This document shows positions 8,178 through 15,321 of a DNA stretch of 64,000 nucleotides, in pieces. Where the stretch lies: assembly GCF_003367245.1 (NCBI RefSeq), contig NZ_QRGR01000010.1, forward strand, positions 1-64,000, given 5' to 3'. Source of the stretch: Pontibacter diazotrophicus. GTDB lineage: Bacteria > Bacteroidota > Bacteroidia > Cytophagales > Hymenobacteraceae. Both the position numbers and the translations under genes were made by a program. The notes under the pieces were generated by a model. That model ran no database searches and was not told the origin of the DNA. It saw only the letters and a list, made by a program, of their open reading frames with translations. How positions within the stretch are numbered: position 1 is the stretch's first letter; every line of letters begins with the position of its first letter.

Positions 8178-8939
8178 ATGAGACCATACATTTTAGCAGA
8201 GACAAACTGGAGAGACATTCAGAATCAGAAGTTTGATGTGGCTGTTTTACCCTGGGGCGCAACCGAAGCGCACAACTACCATTTACCTTACGCCACGGAT
8301 ATAATTGAGGCAGACAACATTGCAGCCGAAGCAGCCCGCAAAGCATGGGAAGCCGGGGCAAAGATAATCGTGCTGCCCACCATCCCGTTTGGGGTGAACA
8401 CCGGGCAGGCAGACATCCTGTTGGACATCAATATGAGTCCCAGTACGCAGGCAGCGGTGCTGAATGATGTACTGGAGGTGCTGAACAGGCAGGGAATTTC
8501 TAAGTTACTTATACTGAACAGCCATGGCGGGAACGACTTTAAAACGATGATCCGGGAGCTGGGACTAAAGTATCCTGCTATGTTTATCTCGAGCTGCAAC
8601 TGGTTTCATTCGCTGGATAGGAGTGCGTTCTTTGAGAACCCCGGAGACCATGCCGATGAGATGGAAACAAGCCTGCTCCTGCACCTTCGCCCGGACCTGG
8701 TGCTGCCGCTGGAGGAAGCGGGCGAGGGACGTGACAAGAAGCCTAAAATAAAAGCTTATAGAGAAGGTTGGGCATGGGCGGAACGCAAGTGGTCGCAGGT
8801 AACAGAAGATACGGGCGTAGGCAACCCGAAGAAAGCCACTAAAGAAAAAGGAGAGCGGTTCTTTGAAGCCGTAACCGACAAGATGAGTAGGTTGTTTGTT
8901 GACCTCGCAAAGGCAAACCTAAACGACCTGTACGAATAG
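8178..8939 (+). CDS. Creatininase-family amidohydrolase, cytoplasmic
   Basis: A 253-residue protein with no signal peptide. Metal ligands expected from creatininase are Glu30, His32 and Asp41 in the WGATEAHNYHLPYATD segment, then NSHGGN (around residue 115) and GDHADEMETS (around 158). The enzyme should hydrolyse a small amide or cyclic amide. It shares motifs but little other sequence with the exported paralogue encoded divergently, so the two may act one after the other on the same compound, or on unrelated ones; this is inference. It is the last gene before a convergent bidirectional terminator. Confidence 0.85.
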   Translation: MRPYILAETNWRDIQNQKFDVAVLPWGATEAHNYHLPYATDIIEADNIAAEAARKAWEAGAKIIVLPTIPFGVNTGQADILLDINMSPSTQAAVLNDVLEVLNRQGISKLLILNSHGGNDFKTMIRELGLKYPAMFISSCNWFHSLDRSAFFENPGDHADEMETSLLLHLRPDLVLPLEEAGEGRDKKPKIKAYREGWAWAERKWSQVTEDTGVGNPKKATKEKGERFFEAVTDKMSRLFVDLAKANLNDLYE

Positions 8940-8947
8940 ACAAGCAG

Positions 8948-8995
8948 ACAGCAGCCTGAACGAATGAGAGGTTCTTCAGGCTGCTGTTTTAATTT
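8948..8995. terminator. Bidirectional terminator between convergent genes
   Basis: A perfect 13-bp stem (8948-8960 with 8975-8987, core CAGCAGCCTGAA) and a 14-nt loop, followed on the plus strand by a T-rich tail (8987-8997). It serves the creatininase gene on the plus strand and can also act for the thioredoxin-like gene that ends at 8996. Confidence 0.85.
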
Positions 8996-9538
8996 TTAAA
9001 GGGCGCTCTTTATTTCCTCTATGGGAGTTTCACCAATAAAAGAACTTACTAAGCGGCCTTCCTCCGAATAAACAAATACAGATGGTGCCTCCACTGGCCC
9101 TAAGGCATGAATGATGTCGTTTACAGAAGCCTGCGCAAAATGGATATTGTTTTTGTCTGCCAACTCATACTCCCGGGCAAACTGGTTTAGCTGCGGCAAA
9201 GCAGCGTCAGATACAAAGTATATCGTGTAATCATCAAAAGCCTCTAAGTTTTCCCGTATCTGCACGGCTTCGCGCTGGCAGTGGTCACAGTCCGGCTGAA
9301 ACAGCACCAGAACAGTTTTCCCTTCCAGGTTCTTTGCCATTAAACTGGAGCCATCTAAACGGGTGAGGGACATCATGGGAAGTTCGTTAGGCACAACTGC
9401 TGCAGTATTTGCTGCAGGTACTTCCTCTGCTGTCGGCTGCGTTTCCCTGGTCGCAGACTTACTGTTCAGGTTGTCAATGAAAAAAATAAGCAGCAGCACC
9501 AACACAACCCCCACTATAATATATATTCCTTTTTTCAT
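8996..9538 (-). CDS. Membrane-anchored thioredoxin-like (TlpA/ResA-type) protein
   Basis: A 180-residue protein with one N-terminal transmembrane helix (residues 5-21), a low-complexity linker rich in Ala, Glu and Pro (25-52), and a thioredoxin-like domain from residue 53 on. The redox motif is CDHC (Cys84, Cys87), preceded by VLVLFQPD and followed by the cis-Pro segment EAPSVFVY. It should act in the periplasm as a thiol-disulfide reductase, for example in cytochrome c maturation or in rescue of oxidised lipoproteins. Two c-type cytochrome proteins are encoded at 15-26 kb, but nothing links them directly. Confidence 0.8.
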   Translation of the reverse strand: MKKGIYIIVGVVLVLLLIFFIDNLNSKSATRETQPTAEEVPAANTAAVVPNELPMMSLTRLDGSSLMAKNLEGKTVLVLFQPDCDHCQREAVQIRENLEAFDDYTIYFVSDAALPQLNQFAREYELADKNNIHFAQASVNDIIHALGPVEAPSVFVYSEEGRLVSSFIGETPIEEIKSAL

Positions 9539-9652
9539 ACAGCTCTATATTTTGCTTACACATCTGTAAGTCCTGCTATAACATTTTTCCGTGCCGTCAG
9601 TTCAAAATAGGGCGCCTGAGAGTCCGGAAGATCTGCAGGTTTGTAATTTTTT

Positions 9653-10420
9653 CTACCAGCCCTGCTGTAAACCATCCTGTAGCGCAGCTGCATATTTCTC
9701 CTTATTAAAAGAATACAGGTACGGAGCTTTATGCGCCACCCCACGCTTGCGCTCCTCCAACCTGTCCAGTATACCATAGCCCAGCATTTTTCGCTGGAAA
9801 TTGCGGCGGTCCAGCTGTTTGCCCAAAATAGTCTCGTACAGCCTTTGCAACTCCGGCATAGTAAACTTTTCGGGCAGCAGGTTATAGCCGACAGGCTGGT
9901 CATTCAGTTGTTTCCGCAGTGTCTCCAACGCTTGCTGCAAAATGTGGTTATGGTCCATGGCAAGCGGTGGCATGTCCTGCAGGTCCCACCAGGCACAGGC
10001 CTCGGAGGTAGCATCAGGGCGGGGTACGGCACTTGAGAAATTCACCAGTGCGTAATAGCCAACCGTAATAAAGCGCTGCAGGAACCAGTGGTTCTCATGT
10101 GCCTCCAGGTCTAATGACACCAGTAGTTCCCTATTCAGTTTCCTGTCGGAGCGCGAAGGGCTGCCAAACGTATGGAACTGACGGAGAAAGATGTTGCCAA
10201 GGCCCGTGCGCGACTGCAGCACCCGCACGGCGGCATGCTCCACTTCCTCTTCTTTATACACAAAGCCACCCGGCAGCGCCCACTTGTCCGCATGCTTCAT
10301 TTTAAGGAGCAAGACCTTCAGCTGGTTATCATGAAACCCGAATATCACACAGTCAACAGAAAGGCCCGGGTGAAAGAGCTCTCCACCTTTTTGCAGTATA
10401 TTTTCTACTTCTTCTTCCAC
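9653..10420 (-). CDS. Nudix-domain transcription regulator (NrtR/AraR-like) with degenerate Nudix box
   Basis: A 255-residue protein with an N-terminal Nudix domain (about 15-155) and a C-terminal winged helix (about 165-245), the layout of NrtR- and AraR-type repressors. The Nudix box (G52-x5-E58-x7-R66) keeps the first Gly and Glu, but the catalytic RE-x-x-EE part reads RVLQSR: Val67, Ser70 and Arg71 replace acidic residues, so hydrolysis is unlikely. The domain would instead sense a nucleotide or sugar ligand. Relatives in Bacteroidota control pentose and other sugar genes. It is divergent from the GH3 gene, and a perfect inverted repeat at 10661-10677 is a good candidate operator. A 164-bp palindromic repeat lies between them. 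Confidence 0.85.
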   Translation of the reverse strand: MEEEVENILQKGGELFHPGLSVDCVIFGFHDNQLKVLLLKMKHADKWALPGGFVYKEEEVEHAAVRVLQSRTGLGNIFLRQFHTFGSPSRSDRKLNRELLVSLDLEAHENHWFLQRFITVGYYALVNFSSAVPRPDATSEACAWWDLQDMPPLAMDHNHILQQALETLRKQLNDQPVGYNLLPEKFTMPELQRLYETILGKQLDRRNFQRKMLGYGILDRLEERKRGVAHKAPYLYSFNKEKYAAALQDGLQQGW

Positions 10421-10445
10421 TTTTGATTGGTTTCAAATTTAAGCA

Positions 10446-10609
10446 AGAGCATGTTTAAAATTCATCCTTTGCGCTGCAGACTGCCCAGAAAGGAACCTGA
10501 CTTCACCGTTTTCTCGCTCCATAGCGCTGCTATGAAGCTCTAAAACCGTTTCGTCAGAACCCTTTCCGGTTAATTTTTCGCTTGCAAAAACGAAATTTAA
10601 GCATACTCT
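10446..10609. repeat. Dispersed palindromic repeat, copy 1 (164 bp)
   Basis: Ends are imperfect inverted repeats: left AGAGCATGTTTAAA and right, read on the other strand, AGAGTATGCTTAAA (12 of 14 match). The centre is CATAGCGCTGCTATG (10520-10534), and its midpoint coincides with the midpoint of the element. Much of the region between also pairs (for example CGTTTTCTCGCTCCATAG against GGTTTTAGAGCTTCATAG), so the whole element can fold into one long hairpin. A second copy of 163 bp is at 63346-63508. No convincing protein is encoded. It resembles a MITE or REP/ERIC-type element; no transposase is nearby. Confidence 0.8.
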
Positions 10610-10660
10610 AAGCAAATAAAACCTGAGTGAGTACAAAATTACCAACAAATATCTTTACAT

Positions 10661-10677
10661 TGTGTCAATAAGACACA
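10661..10677. promoter_or_regulatory. Candidate operator upstream of the GH3 gene
   Basis: TGTGTC and GACACA form perfect 6-nt arms around a 5-nt AATAA spacer, ending 15 nt before the GH3 start codon. The place and size suit a repressor site, and the divergent Nudix-type regulator is the obvious candidate to bind it. TATCTTTA at 10650-10657 just before it is a weak -7-like sequence. Binding is inferred. Confidence 0.55.
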
Positions 10678-10692
10678 GGATATAGCTCCTCC

Positions 10693-12627
10693 ATGATAAG
10701 AAAATTCCCGAACCAGTTTATTAATAAGCTGCCGCTTGCCCTGCTGCTGGCTGGCATGGCCTGCAACAGCAGCCAGGTATCAACAGGCAGTACAAAAACT
10801 AGTGCCAATGCTCCTGCCACAACTGCTCCCAATTACCGCGACCTGAACAAGAACGGCAGCATGGATTTGTATGAAGACAGTTCCCAGCCAGTGGAGGCCA
10901 GAGTAAACGACCTGCTGGCACAAATGACGCTCGAGGAAAAAGCCGGTATGATGTTCATTAACGGCACCTTCATCAACGAAGACGGCACCATTGAGAAAAC
11001 TTCGGAAACAAAGGGTATGGCTGCCAGCCTGCCCACTGCTGACGAATCGATTTCCGGTAAAATGATGAACCACTTCAACTTCTGGGAAGCGCCAGAAACC
11101 AGGGCGCTGGCCACAGGTTACAATGCCATACAGAAGGCTGCTGAAAATACCAGGTTGGGTATTCCGGTTACCATCGCCTCTGACCCGCGCAACCACTTCA
11201 GCGAGAGCATCTTTTCTATGGCCGCCTCCGGGTTTTCACAATGGTGCGAGCCACTTGGCTTTGCTGCCATTGGTGACGAAGAACTTACCCGGAACTTTGC
11301 CGATATTGCACGCCAGGAATACGTAGCCGTGGGCCTGCGGGAGGCGCTGCACCCGCAGGTAGACCTTGCTACTGAACCTCGCTGGGCCCGCATTGGCGGA
11401 ACTTTTGGAGAGGATGCCGAACTGACGGCACGCATGGCCAAAGCGTATATCCTGGGCTTTCAGGGCGAAGAGTTGGGACCAAACAGCGTGGCCTGTATGA
11501 CAAAGCACTTTACCGGAGGTGGCCCTCAAAGAGAAGGCCTTGACCCGCACTTCGAGTTTCAGAAAGGACAGGTATACCCAGGCAATAATTTTGATTATCA
11601 TCTGATTCCTTTTGAGGCAGCGTTCGAAGCCAACACGGCTGCCATCATGCCTTATTACGGTGTGCCTACAGACCAGACGGAGGAGAATGTAGCCTTTGCT
11701 TACAACAAAGCCATTATCACAGGTTTACTGCGCAACAAGTATAAGTTTGATGGTGTGGTGTGTACCGACTGGGGATTGATTACGGATGTAAACATGGGCG
11801 TAGCCGTTTGGCCTGCACGTGCCTGGGGTGTAGAGCACCTGAGTGAGGAAGACAGGGTAAAGAAAATCATAGATGCCGGTGTAGACCAGTTCGGTGGTGA
11901 AAGCGTGCCTGAACTGGTGGTGAAATTGGTTAATGATGGTAAGCTAACGGAGACCCGCATCGATGAATCTGTAAGAAGGCTGCTGCGCCAGAAGTTCCAG
12001 TTGGGCTTGTTCGACAATCCTTATGTGGATGTGGAGAATGCTGTAAAGGTATTGAGCAACCCTGCCTTCAAAGCAGCCGGGGAAGCCTCGCAGCGCCGCG
12101 CCATGACGCTGCTAAAAAACGAAATTAAGGTGCTGCCGCTTCAGCAGGGCGAATTAAAACTGTATGTGAAGAACGTAGATCCGAAGGTAGCCGCACTATA
12201 TGGCACCGTTGTGGAAAACCCGAAAGAAGCAGACATAGCGATTCTCCGCCTGAAAACGCCCTGGTACCCAGTAGAGACGAAAAATCCTTTTGCCCAAAGC
12301 TTCCACCACGGCGACCTAGATTTTAAAGGCAAGGAAAAAGAAGAGATACTGCAGCTGCTGAAAACAGTACCCACCATTGTGGACATCAACCTTGACCGCC
12401 CTGCTGTGATACCGGAAATCAGCCAAAATGCGAAAGGCTTGTTTGCAGATTTTGGTGCAAGCGATGCCGCCGTGCTGGATGTTATTTTTGGTAAGGCAAA
12501 ACCGGAGGGAAACCTGCCGTTCGAGCTGCCATCGTCGATGGAGGCCGTGCGCAACCAGAAAGAGGACTTGCCCTACGACTCCAAAGACCCGCTGTATAAG
12601 TTTGGGTTTGGGTTGAGGTATGAGTAA
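10693..12627 (+). CDS. Glycoside hydrolase family 3 lipoprotein (beta-glucosidase-like)
   Basis: A 644-residue predicted lipoprotein (LLLAGMAC, Cys24; the lipobox is slightly off consensus). Residues 65-450 form the GH3 TIM barrel: MTLEEKAGMM at the start, KHFTGGGPQREGLDPH at 271-286, and the catalytic nucleophile Asp359 in GVVCTDWGLI. Residues 460-640 are the second alpha/beta domain (ALLKNE-like start MTLLKNEIKVLPL, end PLYKFGFGLRYE). No fibronectin-III domain follows. It should release glucose, xylose or a related sugar from oligosaccharides at the cell surface or in the periplasm. A candidate operator lies just before the start. The next gene begins 65 nt downstream, in the same direction. 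Confidence 0.9.
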   Translation: MIRKFPNQFINKLPLALLLAGMACNSSQVSTGSTKTSANAPATTAPNYRDLNKNGSMDLYEDSSQPVEARVNDLLAQMTLEEKAGMMFINGTFINEDGTIEKTSETKGMAASLPTADESISGKMMNHFNFWEAPETRALATGYNAIQKAAENTRLGIPVTIASDPRNHFSESIFSMAASGFSQWCEPLGFAAIGDEELTRNFADIARQEYVAVGLREALHPQVDLATEPRWARIGGTFGEDAELTARMAKAYILGFQGEELGPNSVACMTKHFTGGGPQREGLDPHFEFQKGQVYPGNNFDYHLIPFEAAFEANTAAIMPYYGVPTDQTEENVAFAYNKAIITGLLRNKYKFDGVVCTDWGLITDVNMGVAVWPARAWGVEHLSEEDRVKKIIDAGVDQFGGESVPELVVKLVNDGKLTETRIDESVRRLLRQKFQLGLFDNPYVDVENAVKVLSNPAFKAAGEASQRRAMTLLKNEIKVLPLQQGELKLYVKNVDPKVAALYGTVVENPKEADIAILRLKTPWYPVETKNPFAQSFHHGDLDFKGKEKEEILQLLKTVPTIVDINLDRPAVIPEISQNAKGLFADFGASDAAVLDVIFGKAKPEGNLPFELPSSMEAVRNQKEDLPYDSKDPLYKFGFGLRYE

Positions 12628-12692
12628 AATGTTTAGCTTAAGGCTCGCCGCTTTTTAGTTTATATAGAAGGTGTTGTAAACAAGGATAGAAT

Positions 12693-14207
12693 ATGCAGAA
12701 ATTAGTATTGATGCTTTTTGTGCTGCTGCTTATGCTGACCGGCACCACATCTGTAGCTACGGCTCAGTCAACAAATGGCAAGCCCCGCACCATCATCACG
12801 ACTGATGGGGAAGTAGATGATGTAGATTCTTTTGTCAGGCTCCTGCTGTACTCTAACGAGTTCGACATTGTGGGGCTGGTGTATAGCAGCTCACAGTGGC
12901 ATTATGCCGGAGACGGGAAAGGAACCTTGTTTACTTCCGAAATGCCAAACACGGCGGAGCGTTATGGAGAGCGGCAGGAGCTTCGCTGGCCCGGCACCAC
13001 CTGGATGCAGCACTACATTAACCAGTATGCCAAAGTATATGATAACCTGACAAAGCACGCCAAGGGATATCCTGAGCCAAATTACCTTCAGAGCCTTGTC
13101 AGAGTTGGCAACATAGAATTTGAGGGTGAAATGGAAAAAGACACGGAAGGGTCTGATTTTATAAAAACGATACTTCTTGACGATAACGCAAGCCCGGTTT
13201 ACCTGCAAATCTGGGGAGGCACCAACACTGTAGCCCGTGCCCTGAAATCAATAGAGGCCGAATACAAGGGTACCCCACAGTGGGAAAATGTTTACAGGAA
13301 GGTATCAGATAAAGCTATCATTTATGCAGTGCTGGACCAGGATGCGACTTATCAGAAGTATGTGGCCCCTAACTGGCCGGAGGTAAAGGTGCTGTACAAC
13401 TCCGACCAGTTCTGGAGCTTCGCCTACCTGTGGCCAAAGGTGGTACCGACAGAGTTGCAGCCCTACCTAAGCGGCAAATGGTTTGCGGAGAATATCAAGT
13501 TCAACCACGGCCCACTACTGGAAGAGTACTACCTCTGGGGCGACGGAGAGCAGATTGCAGGTGACCCGGAACACACGCACGGGAACATGGAAGAAGCCAA
13601 AAAGTATGACCGCGGCCAGTATGATTTTATATCGGAAGGCGACTCTCCAGCCTTCTTTTACCTGCTTGATGTTGGTCTGAGGAGTATGGAGGATGCTTCT
13701 TATGGCGGCTGGGGAGGCCGCATGGTACAATCCGAGCAAAACCCACACCGCTGGGAAGATGGAAAGCACGTAACCGACTACAATACCTACACCCAAAAAA
13801 ACGACACTACCTTTCCGCAGACCCGCTGGATAGATGTGCTGCAGAACGATTTCGCTGCCCGGGCTGACTGGTGCGTGATGTCGTACAAAGAAGCAAACCA
13901 CCCTCCTGTCGTAAAACTCAACCAGCCGAAGGACTTAGTGGTGAAGCCTGGCCAAAAAGTAAACCTCAACGGCTCAGCTAGCGACCCGGACAGCAATGCC
14001 CTCAGCTACCGATGGTGGCAATACGAAGAGGTGGATACCTACGAAGGTAAAGTGAGCATCCGGAATGCCGACAAAAGGAAAGCAGCCTTCACGGTTCCTG
14101 AAAACGCTGAAAGCGGGCAAACCATACATCTCATTCTGGAAGTAACCGACTCCGGAACGCCTCGGCTAACCCGTTACCAGCGCGTTATTGCTACGGTTGC
14201 AAAATGA
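12693..14207 (+). CDS. Sde182-type (DUF1593) nucleoside-hydrolase-like secreted protein
   Basis: A 504-residue protein with a Sec signal peptide (1-25, ending ATAQ). Residues 30-400 match the DUF1593 / cellulose-binding Sde182 nucleoside hydrolase-like domain; the Asp cluster TTDGEVDDVDS (Asp38, Asp42, Asp43) resembles the Ca-binding DxDxxxDD of nucleoside hydrolases. Residues 405-503 are a PKD/Ig-like C-terminal domain (PPVVKLNQPKDLVV.., SASDPDSN.LSYRWW). The family is linked to polysaccharide breakdown but its reaction is not established. It is placed between a GH3 glycosidase and a TIM-barrel isomerase in one plus-strand run, so a role in releasing or trimming glycosides is likely. Confidence 0.85.
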   Translation: MQKLVLMLFVLLLMLTGTTSVATAQSTNGKPRTIITTDGEVDDVDSFVRLLLYSNEFDIVGLVYSSSQWHYAGDGKGTLFTSEMPNTAERYGERQELRWPGTTWMQHYINQYAKVYDNLTKHAKGYPEPNYLQSLVRVGNIEFEGEMEKDTEGSDFIKTILLDDNASPVYLQIWGGTNTVARALKSIEAEYKGTPQWENVYRKVSDKAIIYAVLDQDATYQKYVAPNWPEVKVLYNSDQFWSFAYLWPKVVPTELQPYLSGKWFAENIKFNHGPLLEEYYLWGDGEQIAGDPEHTHGNMEEAKKYDRGQYDFISEGDSPAFFYLLDVGLRSMEDASYGGWGGRMVQSEQNPHRWEDGKHVTDYNTYTQKNDTTFPQTRWIDVLQNDFAARADWCVMSYKEANHPPVVKLNQPKDLVVKPGQKVNLNGSASDPDSNALSYRWWQYEEVDTYEGKVSIRNADKRKAAFTVPENAESGQTIHLILEVTDSGTPRLTRYQRVIATVAK

Positions 14208-14302
14208 CCGTCGAATTGAAATGTACTTCGGAGACTAAAAAACAGACAGGACTCAGGAAGATAATCCACACCTATTAGTTGAACATACCTGAACAAGAAC
14301 GA

Positions 14303-15256
14303 ATGCAAAACAGAAGAAACTTTTTCAAAGCGGCCGGAGCACTGGCCTTAGGTAGCTTATTACTCCCGGCTTGTGCCGATGGCACCACATCACAGGCTGA
14401 CACGACTGCATCAGCCGAAGGTGTGGGTGGGCCAAACACCACCTCAAGAGATTTGTCTGTCGGCTTGCAGTTGTTTACTGTTCGCGAGCTGCTGGAGCAG
14501 GATTTGCAGGGCACGCTGCAGAAAATAGCCGCTTTGGGCTATAAAGACCTGGAATCAGCTGCTGGTTCGAAAGGCCATTATTATGGCATGAAGCCGAAAG
14601 AGTTTGCCACGATGGTGGAAGACATGGGCATGAAGCTTCGCAGCAGCCACGTACTGCCGGGCACGCAGCTACCAACAGAGGCGCCCCTGCCCCCCGAATT
14701 CCTGACGCTGACAAATGGATTGCAGCAGCTGGTGGATATGGCCGCTGAAACAGGCCAAAGCTACCTGACCTGCGCCTATTTGTTCCCGAGCGAGCACGAA
14801 ACACTGGACCAGTACAGGCGCCATATCGAACTCTTTAACCGCGCCGGCGAGGCCTGTAAAAAAGCAGGTTTATCGTTTGCTTACCACAACCACGACTTCG
14901 AATTTGAAACGCTGGAAGGTCAGCGGCCATACGACCTGATTTTGGCGGAAACAGACAAGGACCTGGTGGAGATGGAACTGGACCTTTACTGGGCCACCAA
15001 GTCTGGCAACGATCCGGTAGCCTTGTTCGAGCAGCACCCGGGCCGCTTCCCGATGTGGCACGTGAAGGACATGGACAGAACAGAAAAGCAGTTTTTTACA
15101 GAGGTAGGCAACGGCTCTATCGACTTCAAGCGCATCTTCGACAAAGCGGAACTGGCAGGCATGAAGTACTACTTTGTGGAGCAGGACGTAACTCCGGGAA
15201 ATCCGATGGACAGTATCGCTACCAGCTATAAGAACCTTGTGAATGTATTGAGCTAA
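14303..15256 (+). CDS. Sugar phosphate isomerase/epimerase-like TIM-barrel protein, Tat-exported lipoprotein
   Basis: I start it at ATG 14303, giving about 317 residues; an upstream TTG at 14279 only adds eight residues before a clear twin-arginine signal (QNRRNFFKAAG...LLLPAC). The Cys after LLLPA suggests a lipoprotein. The body is a xylose-isomerase-like / AP-endonuclease-2 TIM barrel: SVGLQLFTVRELL, the metal-site strands YHNHDFEFE and VEMELDLYW, and HVKDMDR. Such periplasmic family members often act on keto-glycosides or sugar epimers, but the reaction is unknown. It follows the Sde182-type gene by about 95 nt and ends at a bidirectional terminator. Confidence 0.85.
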   Translation: MQNRRNFFKAAGALALGSLLLPACADGTTSQADTTASAEGVGGPNTTSRDLSVGLQLFTVRELLEQDLQGTLQKIAALGYKDLESAAGSKGHYYGMKPKEFATMVEDMGMKLRSSHVLPGTQLPTEAPLPPEFLTLTNGLQQLVDMAAETGQSYLTCAYLFPSEHETLDQYRRHIELFNRAGEACKKAGLSFAYHNHDFEFETLEGQRPYDLILAETDKDLVEMELDLYWATKSGNDPVALFEQHPGRFPMWHVKDMDRTEKQFFTEVGNGSIDFKRIFDKAELAGMKYYFVEQDVTPGNPMDSIATSYKNLVNVLS

Positions 15257-15275
15257 GCGTGATTGAGTTGCTCAA

Positions 15276-15320
15276 AAACAAAAAGCACTGTTCTAAATAC
15301 CAGAACAGTGCTTTTTGTTT
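15276..15320. terminator. Bidirectional terminator
   Basis: A perfect stem of about 16 bp (15279-15294 with 15302-15317, core AAAAAGCACTGTTCT) and a 7-nt loop, with A residues before and a T-rich run after. It separates the convergent isomerase-like and cytochrome genes. Confidence 0.92.
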
Positions 15321-15321
15321 T

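Noticed and set aside
10439..10648. Open frame of 69 codons on the minus strand over the palindromic repeat
   Set aside because: It spans a non-coding repeat whose second copy does not keep the frame.
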